Below are positions 48,682 through 59,590 of a stretch of 64,000 bases of DNA, piece after piece. Source of the DNA: Oenanthe sinensis (Eukaryota; Streptophyta; Magnoliopsida; Apiales; Apiaceae); contig CM053813.1 in assembly GCA_028671895.1 (NCBI GenBank), forward strand, positions 46,098,501-46,162,500, given 5' to 3'. The notes beneath the pieces were generated by a model that had not been told where the DNA came from, did not search any database, and saw only the letters and a program-made list of their open reading frames with translations. Position 1 is the stretch's first letter, and the number at the start of each line of letters is the position of its first letter. Both the position numbers and the translations under genes were made by a program.

Positions 48682-49668
48682 ATGACTGATATCCAGCGCA
48701 AAGTATCAGACAAGTTGGAGCCATGGTCCGCTCTGAACGGCAAGGTTGTACTCATAACTGGTGCATCATCAGGTAGCGGTCGAGATTTCAGCATTTTTCT
48801 TGCTAAAAATGGGTGCAAGGTGATTGCAGCTGCTCGGAGGGTGGACAGGCTCAACTCGCTTTGCAAACTCATTAATGCCCGGTCCTCTTCCAACACTCCT
48901 CGAGCCATGGCTCTTGAGCTTGATGTAACGGCCGAACCTCGAGACATTGAGGCAGCTATACAAAAAGCTGGGTCAGCCTTTGGCCATATTGACGTTTTGA
49001 TTAACAACGCTGGTCTCCGAGGTTAATCATTTCATGATTTAACCAGTTCGGTCATACTCGATCACTTTGTGCATATATTTGATATTAACGTTAACACAAA
49101 TTTCTACTGTAATTAGATGTAGTTTTTGCTAATGTATGTCTGATCATGATCAACAGGTAGCGCAAGTTCTGCAATGAAACTGACGAAAGAGGAATGGGAT
49201 AAGGTGTTAAAAGTAAATTTATATGGAGCCTGGATATGTTCAAAATACGTAGCTCTGCGGATGCAAGAGGCTAAAATAGGAGGATCCATTATCAATATAT
49301 CAAGCATATCTGGACTAAGCAGGGTCCAAAGCAGAGGAAGTATTGCATATAGTTCATCCAAAGCAGGGATGCATGCCATGACCACTGTAATGGCACTTGA
49401 TTTGGGGACACATAATATAAGGGTGAACACAATAGCACCATCACTTTTCCGTTCAGAAATCACTCAAGAACTTCTTAATCAAAAGTGGTTAGTTGGGGTG
49501 GTTAAAAAAATTGTGCCACTTCCATATCATGAATCCACCGTCGAAACGGCATTTCTACCGTTGATCCGATATTTGATTGACGATTCTTCGAAATATGTCA
49601 CAGGCAACATTTTCATAGTAGACGGGGGCAGTAGCATTGCCGGTGTTCCCCTCTACTCGTCCCTTTGA
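48682..49668 (+). CDS. Short-chain dehydrogenase/reductase (SDR) 2
   Basis: Tandem paralogue of SDR 1, also 283 residues, with exons of exactly the same size: 48682-49021 and 49157-49668. The start MTDIQRKVSDKLEPWS is supported by alignment with SDR 1. Motifs: TGASSGSGRD for the cofactor, AAARRVDRLNSL, NNAG, catalytic Ser in NISSISG, YSSSKAGM with Tyr and Lys, and GNIFIVDGGSSIAGVPLYSS at the C-terminus. All catalytic residues are present. Exon 2 is almost the same as in SDR 1 at the DNA level, while exon 1 differs more. The N-terminal LEPWS..NGKVVLITGAS fits the plant FabG-like Rossmann-fold group; the substrate is unknown. Confidence 0.92.
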
Positions 49669-50092
49669 ATGTTTTTTTTCTTTGTAATAAACAAAAGCCA
49701 TTATGGAAATGCATATTATATCTTTCTATTAGTAGTTAATTGCAGATCACAAAAATTTCATCAAACTTTCCTATTCGAGTAGATTAATTGTTATGCCTTG
49801 TGGGTCATAATAACAAAATGATACTCTGCAACGTGAAAGGGGTACAAATGCACATTAAAGCAAATTTACAAAGAAGATAATATTACTACTGTATATTCTT
49901 TATTTAAATCTTCTTTTTCTCAAGAATCCTAGTAGCAAAAAGAGCCTTCATGGAGACACATCCTGCATCACCTACTTTCCATAATAAAGGTTCACATTTC
50001 TATAGCCAAATGTGCCTGCGAATCCCATGTCAACAACCTACTAGAGGTGCTAATAATTTCAACAAAAAAACGTCAATCCAAATAGATATCAG
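49669..50092. other. Spacer downstream of SDR 2
   Basis: 3' flank of SDR gene 2 and AT-rich DNA. Nothing recognised. Confidence 0.4.
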
Positions 50093-50305
50093 TTAATCTT
50101 GTTTTGTCGATGATCGATTTGATATACTCCCTTCTCCTTTGGAGACCGAGCTGTCTGCATCAGCATCAGCTTCACGTTTCGATAAGGAGACCGGGCTGTC
50201 TTCATTAGAATCAGCTTCACGTTTTGAATTGGTCTTTTTCATCTTTGCACTCACACATTGCCTTATTCCCACAGCAATAGTTGTTGCAGTTAAAAGGAGG
50301 CACAT
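50093..50305 (-). CDS. Small protein with hydrophobic N-terminus, unknown
   Basis: A 70-residue frame from ATG 50305. It begins MCLLLTATTIAVGIRQCVSA, which could be a secretion signal or a single membrane anchor. The rest is highly polar and contains an imperfect repeat: SKREADSNEDSPVSL, then SKREADADADSSVSK, ending NRSSTKQD. It is not recognised. Signal-like start plus short charged repeats is the build of a peptide precursor or a small membrane-anchored protein, but nothing confirms expression. The frame could be chance; the repeat and the hydrophobic start are the only support. Confidence 0.4.
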   Translation of the reverse strand: MCLLLTATTIAVGIRQCVSAKMKKTNSKREADSNEDSPVSLSKREADADADSSVSKGEGSISNRSSTKQD

Positions 50306-50333
50306 TTTGCTAAACAATAGCTTAATTAATTAG

Positions 50334-51811
50334 GACTCTCCCTTTCGGAGAAATATTCGTAGCACAAGTAAATTTCTAACCAAGAAGCCCTACCCTAGCC
50401 AGGAGTAATGTATACCTTTTCCGGTCAGGTAAGGGATCCGGTCACCGGCCTGTGCTAAGACAAACGTGCTGCCGAAATTCATTTCACAATGTAGGATTAC
50501 ATATGTTTTTATCAAAAATGAGCTTTGTGGTTCTCATGAATAAACTCTCCCAATCACCCATTCCTTTTATAATTAAGAAACATTTCTGTTCCCTAAATGG
50601 CTAAATCTGCCTTGTGCTCCCCCGAAGTCTTTCTCCACATCATCTAGTAATTAGTAGTTTTAAAAATGATTTACATAAATTTCTTTCTATATTTTTTTTT
50701 TGAAAAAGGGGAATCAATTCAATAATGAAAAGTCATGCGACATCTACAAATACAATCGAAATTGAACAAACGTTTAAATATATCGTTGTTGAATCATTCT
50801 TTCTTCAATAGGCAACCAAACGATTTTTTGAAGATGTTATGAATATATATACTTGCTGTCATCCAACTATTTTGAGTAATCGACCGTAGATGCGATCTCA
50901 TAAAAACCTTTATCACATAATCAAACCAATGAAAATCCTGCAAATCTATAATCCCGGATATGAAGAACACTAAAACAGAACCAAACTCTCACAAGGAGAG
51001 ACTAAACAAAACCCAAAAAAATTTGGGAGCTTATTGAAGAAAACAAAAACCAGAAAATATTAGGGACGGCTGCTCAAGAGAGAGGGAGTATGGTTTTGGG
51101 AGAGAACTATGGGTAAATTTCTCTATAATTTAAAAAATACAAAATGAAAGTCTGTTATATTAATCGAATTTTTCTTTGTAATAATATATAACCATGTTGA
51201 GTTTGATACTGAGGTGTTAGAACGCAAGGATTATTCAGTCACGGGCCTACTGTTACCCAATTCTTGAGAATTTTTCAATTCTCGGAATTTTTGAGAATTT
51301 TTATTGATCAATTAATTAAATAAATAATTAATTATTTAGTCACTTCATGCATGTTTATTGCAGGCATATTTTACGTGTTTAATTTCTTACTAATCGTAAG
51401 AAGTTAAAAAAATATTTCTTACTAAATTTTATATATGTATTTGATGCAATGTTTGAGACTTTGAATGTTCAAGATTGATTCAAAAGCTAGCATCTCATGA
51501 TACATATAATTGACCACGTGGAAAAAAGAATGTGAACATATAGAAACTTTCACGTAATTCTTACTATTTATTTAATTAATTTATTGACAATTTAAAATTA
51601 TTTGTCTTAAAAGTCTTCAAGATTATTATTAAAATTTTATAATCAAAGTTGTTAAATATAAACTGAGGAAGAAACAACTAAAATGTTATGTCAATAAAAT
51701 CAAAGTCTTTACAAAAACAAAATCAAAGAATCAATTAGTGAAATACAAAAAAAAAAAAAGTAATTACAAATGTTCTTTCAAAAAAAAAAAGTAATTACAA
51801 ATGTTCTTCAA
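50334..51811. other. Intergenic, nothing recognised
   Basis: AT-rich spacer. An A-rich run near 51748-51790 occurs as a short duplication (AAGTAATTACAAATGTTCTT twice), just beyond the 3' end of the DUF1685 gene. Confidence 0.4.
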
Positions 51812-52510
51812 TCATCTAACAGCAGATGCCACAGTATGTGCCCACCACTTTAGACTATCTTTCATGTCTATCTCATTTTCAGGTGCAGGAACTCTCCAAT
51901 TAATCAATGCATTAATTCTCTTGTCTTCTTCCATAACTTGCCATGCTTCAGAAAGATAAGGTCTTGTAACTGCATGTTCATCATTTTCCTCATTATTTTT
52001 CTGACCTAATCTATGTAAACCTGGAATAATATCTACTAAACTTGAATCTTTATCTTCTTCGGAGAAAACAAACCCTAAATCCATAAACCCTTTTAGCTCT
52101 TCGAATTCGAGGTCCGATAAACTCTTACTCATGTTACTCATCTTCCTTCTTCTTCTTCTTCTTCCCCTCGCAACATTTTTATGCATATATTTGCTTGCAT
52201 TTATTGTATCCCTATCTTCTTCTTCTTTAATTTCCTTTCCTGAGAGTATTGTTTGTAAATGAGGTGCAACAAGCACTGAAGTTGGAGAAGAACTCTCGGA
52301 ATTGAAGCTTGTCAAGGAGCTTAGTTGATCACTTTTTGACCTGATGAGGATTGAAGGCTGCTTTAAAAGAATTGGCTGTGATGAATCTTCTTGATACACA
52401 TCATGTGTGTTCATCTTCTCAGAAATATTTGATTTGGTTGAATGTTTAATGAAGCTTTGGTTGCCGAACCAGCATGAATCGAATAGAGATATAACATATT
52501 CCGGGTCCAT
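51812..52510 (-). CDS. DUF1685 family protein
   Basis: Intronless, 232 residues, start MDPEYVISLFDSCWF at 52510, as expected for this plant-specific family. An arginine block (RGRRRRRRK) precedes the DUF1685 domain: LSDLEFEELKGFMDLGFVFS, EEDKDSSLVDIIPGLHRLG, RPYLSEAW and the C-terminal LKWWAHTVASAVR. The basic block may be a nuclear signal. The molecular function is unknown. The gene is complete, with no odd residues. It shares strand, start and end motifs with the gene at 37453-37971, and the two flank the SDR pair. Confidence 0.9.
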   Translation of the reverse strand: MDPEYVISLFDSCWFGNQSFIKHSTKSNISEKMNTHDVYQEDSSQPILLKQPSILIRSKSDQLSSLTSFNSESSSPTSVLVAPHLQTILSGKEIKEEEDRDTINASKYMHKNVARGRRRRRRKMSNMSKSLSDLEFEELKGFMDLGFVFSEEDKDSSLVDIIPGLHRLGQKNNEENDEHAVTRPYLSEAWQVMEEDKRINALINWRVPAPENEIDMKDSLKWWAHTVASAVR

Positions 52511-53269
52511 GTGGTAAATTAATGTTTATACAAACGTTGTGGAGAATGAAATGATCGAGCTAGCTATATGGTTTCGAAGGGTAAAAAAGAAGGCTTTTAT
52601 ATACAAGTGAAAGACAATTTTAACACGGCAAATAAGAGTAGACTTGTAGTTTGTGCGTTCAATTTGACACGTAAACATAGGCCAAGAAGGACCCTCGAAA
52701 TGTTTGTGGTTATTTTTTAGTGTCTTATTGGAATGACATCATTTTGATTTCTATATAGATTACTTGTAATAAGTTGACCAGATATATGAGGTTTCACTTA
52801 TCAATTCATAAAATTTATATAAAAAAAAGACTTTTGCAAAAGAATTTATTTTTATTAAACAGTAATATTTGTAAACTGAATACATATTTATAAATTAGTC
52901 ATCTGCATTATATACTTCGAATAAAAAGGTTGTCGTAAAATTGAATTTCATCACTTTTCATGAATTCTAACTTTCTAATTATATATCTACATGTAACGTG
53001 TGATATGTTTAATTAGAATGCGGACGTCCTTCGTCGCTTATTTAAGCCACATTCCAATCGTTACGTTCGGTAGTGGTTCATGTGCACGTAACTGTATATA
53101 TGGGACAAATATATGAATACTTGTGGATGACCGTGGAAGCTCCAAAAGAGCGATGCCGGGCGTTGACTGGTACAATATGACTACACGACTGATGACAAAT
53201 GTAAGAGCCATTTTGTGTGTCTTATCGATCACATCCAACTTGTATCCAGCATCGTGAACCACTACATAT
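52511..53269. other. Upstream flank of the DUF1685 gene
   Basis: Promoter side of the minus-strand gene. TTTATATACAAG on the plus strand (52594-52605) gives a possible TATA element on the minus strand. No other gene supported. Confidence 0.35.
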
Positions 53270-55232
53270 AATTATACAAGACAAACATGATGCTTGCGCA
53301 ACATTAATTTTAAATATTAATTTATCCGATAGAATATTTCAACGATTATCTTTATGTCAAAATTAAGCTCACAACAAATTTGTTTCAAAATGAATAAAAG
53401 AATATAATTAAGGTTTCTTTACATTTCAACCATTACACATTGTTTGTTTAAACGTGTTTAATTTACCTAATTACCGAGGCATATTATAAGTGAACATGCT
53501 CAATTTAGAAAGAAGAAGTAAAGGGGTTCAAATTCGTCAACCCAAACTTAATTAATCGAGATTAACTACACGTTGTCCGTGTGATTAATCAGAAGGTGTA
53601 GTAGTATAAGCTTACGCAGTCATTGACTTGACTTTAGCATAACCTAATGATTTATACATTAAAAGATCCGTGTCAAATACTGGCTGCTACTTTATGTTAG
53701 AGTAGTTGACGAATATTTATGGAATATACGATATCTCGGACATTCTTGTGTTTTACTTTGCTACGGTGGCACTATGTTTATAAATTTCGATCGATTTCAT
53801 ATGCAACAATTGTTAAGTACATAAAAATTTTATAGATCAAATACAATTTTTTGTGCATATGTCGGTAAGAAAAATATGGTACTTTTTCTGTTTCAAGAAA
53901 CATGTTTATTTTTTAATTTTTTGTATATATTTTAAGAAATATAAAATAAATAGTTTATAATTTATTTTATTTTTTTTTCTAAATAAATTTTAATATTAAA
54001 ATATGTATTTAAAAAAAAATTAAAAACAATATGTGAATTTTTTTATGCACCTTAAAAACATGCAAACAATCAAAGTGACATGTATTTTGAAATAGGAAAA
54101 AAATAATAAATACTCGCTCCGTTTCAAAATAATAATTATTTTGATTTTATACACATATATTAATGATGAAAAAAATATTAAATTCAAAATTTTATATCAA
54201 ATTAAAATATAGATTCTTTCTAAACTTTATTTTTATTTAATATAAAATTTTAAACTTCATAAAGAATTCAATTATATTTATTTTATTTTAACATACTTGT
54301 CAAAATCTAAAGTCACTATTATTTTTGAACAAATATATGCAATGTAATAAATACCCATGCAAGACTCACATGTCACGGATAGTTTTCGCGAAAATTATAC
54401 AAGACAAACATGATGCTTGCGCAACAATAATTTTAAATATTAATTTATCCGATGGAATATTTCAACGATTATCTTTATGTCAAAATTAAGCTCACAACAA
54501 ATTTGTTTCAAAATGAATAAAGGAATATAATTAAGGTTTCTTTACATTTCAACCATTACACATTCTTTGTTTAAACGTGTTTAATTTACCTAATTACCGA
54601 GGCATATTATAAGTGAACATGCTCAATTTAGAAAAAAGAAGTAGTAAAGGTGTTCAAATTCGTCAACCCAAACTTAATTAATCGAGATTAACTACACGTT
54701 GTCCGTGTGATTAATCAGGTGTAGTAGTATAAGCTTATGCAGTCATTGACTTGACTTTAGCATAACCTAATGATTTATACATTAAAAGATCCGTGTCAAA
54801 TACTGGCTGCTACTTTATGTTAGAGTAGTTGACGAATATTTATGGAATATACGATATCTCGGACATTCTTGTGTTTTACTTTGCTACGGTGACAATATGT
54901 TTATAAATTTCGATCGATTTCATATGCAACAATTGTTAAGTACATAACAATTTTATAGATCAAATACAATATTTTGTGCATATGTCGGTAAGAAAAATAT
55001 GTTACTTTTTCTGTTTCAAGAAACATGTTTTTTTAATTTTTTGTATATATTTTAAGATATATAAAATAAATAGTTTATAATTTATTTTAATTTTTTATCT
55101 AAATAATGAATTCAATTATATTTATTTTATTTTAACATACGTGTCAAAATCTAAAGTCACTATTATTTTTGAACAAATATATGCAATGTAATAAATACCC
55201 ATGCAAGACTCACATGTCTTTCGCGAAAATTA
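53270..55232. repeat. 1.1-kb direct tandem duplication
   Basis: AATTATACAAGACAAACATG starts copy 1 at 53270 and copy 2 at 54393. The copies are nearly identical by eye for long stretches (for example TCCGTGTCAAATACTGGCTG). Copy 2 (to about 55232) lacks about 280 bp present in copy 1 (roughly 53987-54265), a part with degenerate Stowaway-like arms. No ORF. Confidence 0.92.
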
Positions 55233-55349
55233 AAAGAGCTGCGTAATGCTATCACGGTAAATCAAACTAATCGAAATAAATCACAATGGTCAGAATGTTG
55301 TACCGTTTGCAAACCTCTTTCTCGATCAGGATAAAGAAAGAAGACCTGC

Positions 55350-55487
55350 GTGAATGTATGTACAGAATTGCGGGGCAAATCTCCTTTGGCAGTATAATTT
55401 ACTATTCTACAACGCGATTTTATCGCGGTTGTGCAGAAGAGTTATCAGCTGCCAATGGAGTATTTGCCCAGTAATGCATTCATACAC
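55350..55487 (-). ncRNA. MIR399: MIR399 precursor A
   Basis: MicroRNA hairpin on the minus strand. The 3' arm carries a mature sequence starting at 55391 and ending at 55371: UGCCAAAGGAGAUUUG followed by CCCCG, identical as far as I recall to a known plant miR399. The 5' arm (about 55449-55470) reads GGGCAAAUACUCCAUUGGCA and pairs with it apart from one bulge and one mismatch near the middle. The outer stem (TGAATG with CATTCA) continues the pairing. miR399 is made under phosphate shortage and silences PHO2, the E2 enzyme that limits phosphate uptake. It has its own TATA box at 55518-55526 but no P1BS; it may be transcribed alone or together with copy B upstream. Confidence 0.93.
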
Positions 55488-55517
55488 TTGATCACGAACT
55501 GATTCATGTATCAAATT

Positions 55518-55526
55518 CTATTTATA
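55518..55526 (-). promoter_or_regulatory. TATA box of MIR399 A
   Basis: TATAAATAG on the minus strand, about 30 bp upstream of the hairpin base. The corresponding place in copy B has changed to TACAAATAC. Confidence 0.6.
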
Positions 55527-55565
55527 GAAGCCCTGGCCACGGTGCATTGGTAACGACGTTTCTGC

Positions 55566-55708
55566 ATGAATGTATGCACAGAATTGCGGGGCAAATCTCC
55601 TTTGGCAGTATAACTTGCAATTCTACAACACGATTTTATCGCGGCTGTGCAGACTGCAGAGGAGTTATCCGCTGCCAATGGAATATTTGCCCTGTAATGC
55701 ATTCATAC
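55566..55708 (-). ncRNA. MIR399: MIR399 precursor B
   Basis: Tandem copy of precursor A, 216 bp away on the same strand. The mature part at 55607-55587 is the same UGCCAAAGGAGAUUUG plus CCCCG. The opposite arm (about 55672-55694) reads GGGCAAAUAUUCCAUUGGCA, differing from A by one base. Most differences from A are in the loop (an extra GACTGCAG-like insertion) and do not disturb the duplex. A P1BS element lies about 70 bp upstream. It probably feeds the same phosphate-signalling pathway as A. Confidence 0.93.
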
Positions 55709-55778
55709 ACTTGATTGATTTATGTTGTTGATGAACTGATTCATTTATCAAATTGTATTTGTAGAAGCCCTACTAATT

Positions 55779-55786
55779 GGATATTC
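55779..55786 (-). promoter_or_regulatory. P1BS (PHR1-binding site) upstream of MIR399 B
   Basis: GGATATTC fits GNATATNC, the palindromic site bound by the phosphate-starvation regulator PHR1. It lies about 71 bp upstream of hairpin B. The match is exact, but the motif is short, so the position before three hairpins is the main support. Confidence 0.65.
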
Positions 55787-55794
55787 TAGGTACA

Positions 55795-58345
55795 TCCTAC
55801 ATTCCTACCTATGTATGTAAATTAAGCTTCCTATATTATCAACAAAATTTACGAAATTTTTTTACTGATTCTGAAATTCAACTCACTTTTCTAAAAAGAT
55901 ATCATTAATTTGTGGTCCTGGAGATTTTCTCTTTAAACGATTAAGCACAAAATCAGATGGAAGCATAAAACTTTATCCTGGAGGTGAAGCATAAGGAATT
56001 TTTAATTACATATGCGCTTTGAACCCGGTTGATCAACGCATAGCTATCAGGAAAAGGAACAGAAGCTGGTTGAAAACACAGGAGAGGACATTAGTTGGAT
56101 TCTATAGTTTATGCTCTTTTTATATTTTGTTGCTTGGTTCTTCTTTTCTTCTATTGCCGCCAATCAATTTTCTATTTCTTTCGAGTTTAGAATTACTCGG
56201 GAATAATTATGATTTTAAATGAGCTATCAGTAAATCATTAGACTGTCGGAGAATTGAAAGTTGGTACACTAAGATTTATGCCATCAATAATCTTTAAATT
56301 TTATGCATTATACATTAATTGATCAGTACTCTGAGAAAAAAATTGTAGCCAAAGGTAAAATTATAAAAATTGTTAGAAAAAAATGATTTGTTGTTCAAGG
56401 CGACGGTGTGCTATATATGTCTATGTTCAGTTTCTAAAGAGTGTCTTTTTGTTATTTTTCCCTATATTGAAAGGGGTTTTAGCAATTCTATTCTAGTTCT
56501 GATAAAAGTGCAACTTTGTTCTCACTTAACATTATATTAAATTATTAATTTCTTTGCAGATTGGGAGACATTTCTAGTTCAACTGATGCTACTTCTTCTT
56601 CTCTGACTCATATATCTATAGCATTGCTTGAGCTTTCAAACTTTATTTCTGTGCCTTCTATATAGTTTCATTTTTCAAGTTAGGTTTGCTTAAGAGTCCA
56701 CACTTTTTATACTAATTTCGACTAAAGTATCATGCATATTTTTCTTGTTTCTGTTGTAATAAAATGAAAGGATAAAAATCTGGAGAATTTTTTAACCTTA
56801 CATGCTGATACTTATGCATCTTGAATCATTTTACCAAGCAAACTGTAGGAAGGCCTTGTATAACCTTTCTTCTTTAACTCATTTACTACTTACATTAAAT
56901 CGACGGACTATTCTTCTTCTTAATTGCTTTTTCATATTTCTGTGCTGATATAATAACATTATGCAGAACATATATATCTAGAAGTCACTCCGTAGATAGT
57001 AATGCGCAAGTTAATTTAATCTTGTGCCAACAGTTTCAGTAATCTTCTAAGTGGTGGCATTTCTAACTATAGTTTTCGATCTTGAGCATGCACAGTTTTT
57101 TCTAAAATCACTTTGTGCCAATATGCAAACACAGAGAAGGTTTGACAGTGACGCATGGACTCTCTTCCATGCAATGACTCATCATCTGTGCAATATATTT
57201 CCGATGCAGATACAAGTATACAAATTTTTAAGGGTTAGCTAGGAATTATGATACAAAAATTTAACAAATTTGATAAGTTAACAGTTTCAAATAAAAGATA
57301 TTGATCACTGAAGAAACCAACTACATGCATTGTATCCAATTCATAAGGTTTCACAACAAATTAACTACTGACTCTGCCTCCAACATAAATTCATCATTTC
57401 CCAGGAATCATGCATAAATTCATCATTTCCCAGGAATCATGCATGGCCAATGCTTGTAGTGTATGTAATTTCAATGTAACAAATTTTGAAATACGTAATC
57501 CCTCCGTCCCCTTTTACATGTCCATTTTCAAAATTAAATAAGAAGGCAGGATGCAAGTGCTTTGTTTTGTTCTACAATCGGGTCGACATGCATAGTCTAT
57601 AAGTTGATTTTACTTTTTGATCAGTTGATAGTTAGTTCTAATTTTAGATGTATATGTAATTATTTCACCATTGTAACTTGTCTTTTGCACGTGTATGTTT
57701 TGATAAATTTCTTAAGGATCCTCATACGAACCATTGTTATTAATTTTTATAAAAACTAGTTAAAGCCTCCATTATGATTATAAATCATTGTGTTATTAGT
57801 GAACAATGAGGATAGAAAACACAACAATTTTACTTGATACATCCCAGGATAATCATATTTCAAGCTGGCAGTGTCTGATTAATTTAGTTATATTTGTAAT
57901 ATCCAACGCGAATGCTGATCTTCACTTTTTCTTTTGTATTCTACAGTTGCTTTGAATGATATGAGGTTAGATGGTGGTTACCATTGTCGCCTCTCCTATT
58001 TTAAATTTAGTCTGATAAAATTGTATGCTACGTACTGTCGGTTTCTTTTTACAAAAACTAAGTAATATAAATCTTAAAATGTTACATACCTACATTATTA
58101 TCTTATATTCAAATATTAGATTTTAGGTGTGGAGTTAAGATTTCTACTAATATCAGTACTGCAATATGATGAGAGCTGAAGAAGTGACTACTCTCCGGCC
58201 AAGAGAAGAAAGGAGATATATATTAATATGCAGATGTCTTTACAGATGAAGAAAGCAAGAGATCATTAGTACATCTGTAAAGGAGTCCTTTTTAGTAATG
58301 TAGAAGAAGATGAAGAGTATATAAAGGAAGACCTCCCATGCCATA
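55795..58345. other. Spacer between MIR399 B and C
   Basis: No gene supported. It includes a 30-bp tandem duplication near 57384-57443 (ATTCATCATTTCCCAGGAAT twice) and a single Stowaway-like arm near 57500 (CCCTCCGTCCCC). A primary transcript from C could run into this region. Confidence 0.4.
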
Positions 58346-58375
58346 ATATGGACTGAGAGTTTGTTTTATGATCAT

Positions 58376-58513
58376 TGGTACAGCTGAATTGCGGGGCAAA
58401 TCTCCCTTGGCAGTGAGCTCATCACTAATCTGCCATGTGAAATACAATTTCCACAATCCGCAGTTGTAGTAGCTACTGCCAGTGGAGTATTGCCCCGTAA
58501 TACATTAGTACAT
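58376..58513 (-). ncRNA. MIR399: MIR399 precursor C (variant mature sequence)
   Basis: Hairpin on the minus strand. The mature part at 58412-58392 is UGCCAAGGGAGAUUUG plus CCCCG, with G instead of A at position 7 compared with A and B. The opposite arm (58476-58497) reads CGGGGCAAUACUCCACUGGC; eight outer pairs are perfect and about four mismatches lie inside. The outer stem closes with GTAC on both sides. TATA-like TATATATAGAG and an exact P1BS lie upstream. The family is certain by sequence; whether the G7 form is efficient on PHO2-type targets (a G:U pair in the seed) is open. Confidence 0.88.
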
Positions 58514-58548
58514 TTTCTTGATGATGAACAACTTACCAGGATTTTCAC

Positions 58549-58560
58549 TCTATATATAGA
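58549..58560 (-). promoter_or_regulatory. TATA box of MIR399 C
   Basis: CTATATATAGAG on the minus strand, about 40 bp upstream of the hairpin base and 60 bp downstream of the P1BS, a normal arrangement for a MIR399 promoter. Confidence 0.55.
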
Positions 58561-58619
58561 CAAGCTAACTAGGGACTCGAAACCAGTTCAAAATCTACAT
58601 CATGTCTTCCTTGCAATTA

Positions 58620-58627
58620 GGATATAC
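58620..58627 (-). promoter_or_regulatory. P1BS upstream of MIR399 C
   Basis: GGATATAC, exact to GNATATNC, about 107 bp upstream of hairpin C. The position matches that of the site before hairpin D. Confidence 0.65.
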
Positions 58628-59590
58628 CGAGTTCATTCTGGTTCCTAGTTTAAAATAGACGTGTGAAATTAACATTCGCAGAATAACCTCAGCATTTGAT
58701 TTCTTTTCTAGATAGAGCTCTTTCAATTTGTCTTATCCTTATATATTCCTAGTTCTTGATTGAACTAGATAGTGGCTCTTCGTGCTTCAATGGGATACAA
58801 TATCCGCAGTTGATCTGTGGCCACCTGTCAGAACAAAGGTGTGGAAGATCGAAAGGATGATATTCCGAAAATCAGATGCTATGTCCTCAAATTTTTGTCA
58901 TTACTCATGCTTTAAAAATTCGTTCTTGCAGAAGAATTCTGGACACGTTTCGATAGTTGAACCATCAGTTGATGCACCTGTACGGAAATTTAGTTGACAT
59001 TCATGCAATAACCTAAATTCAGGTTACCTAGAGAGTTAATACAATTTCTTGTGCTGAATTTCGAATGTAATAATTTAAATCTTTAGCTAAATATTTAATC
59101 TCTTACAGAGTCGTAAAATCTTGTGATGCACTGCTGGACTTACGTTTTAATTGCAAGTTAACTACCCCAAGGATTGCTGAATAGCGTGGATAAAAATCTA
59201 CATCTGATGCTGCTTTACCAAAGATTATTTATGTGAAATCATGTCTGGAAAGATAATTTATCTGCCTAAGGGTTAAAAATGCAGTAGCAGGACCATGTTC
59301 ATTGATGAAGGGAACCTCCAAAAGGATAATTTTAGCATATGCTATGCAGATTACACTGTTTTTATTTCGTTTTTGCTAATTTATTCAGCTTCTACTGTTG
59401 TGTATATCGAATAATAACTATAGTATAAAAAGTAGCTTAGTTTGAGTTTGTCTTAAGAATAGAGGACGAGAAGTGATCTATGTTATAGAATTAAGTTTAA
59501 AGTGGCATCTTCTTTTATTTTAGTTTGGAATATGCACAGTTCTTTTCTTCTATAGTGATGGAGACGAGTCAGCCAACCTCAAGATTATTG

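Larger units (their letters stand above)
58350..59590. repeat. Duplicated segment, copy 1 (with MIR399 C)
   Basis: It shares order and sequence with 61027-62070: hairpin, P1BS, TTTCAATGGGA, ATCAGTTGATGCAC, TTTTAGCATATGCTA, GACGAGAAGT and CATCTTCTTTTATTTT all occur in both at similar spacing. The two are diverged by substitutions and indels. Confidence 0.8.

Noticed and set aside
53038..53262. Minus-strand frame of 74 residues (VVHDAGYKLDVIDK...)
   Set aside because: No recognisable domain, no partner exons; it ends beside the tandem duplication. Could be a gene remnant but not supportable.
55286..55702. Short frames over MIR399 A and B on both strands
   Set aside because: They fall in the hairpins and are explained by the microRNA precursors.
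56019..56222. Plus-strand frame with hydrophobic stretch (67 residues)
   Set aside because: AT-rich DNA easily gives hydrophobic frames; no start context, homology or splice support.
58782..58997. Plus-strand frame upstream of MIR399 C, and its counterpart at 61469-61699
   Set aside because: The two copies of the duplicated segment do not encode similar proteins, so the frames are not under coding constraint.
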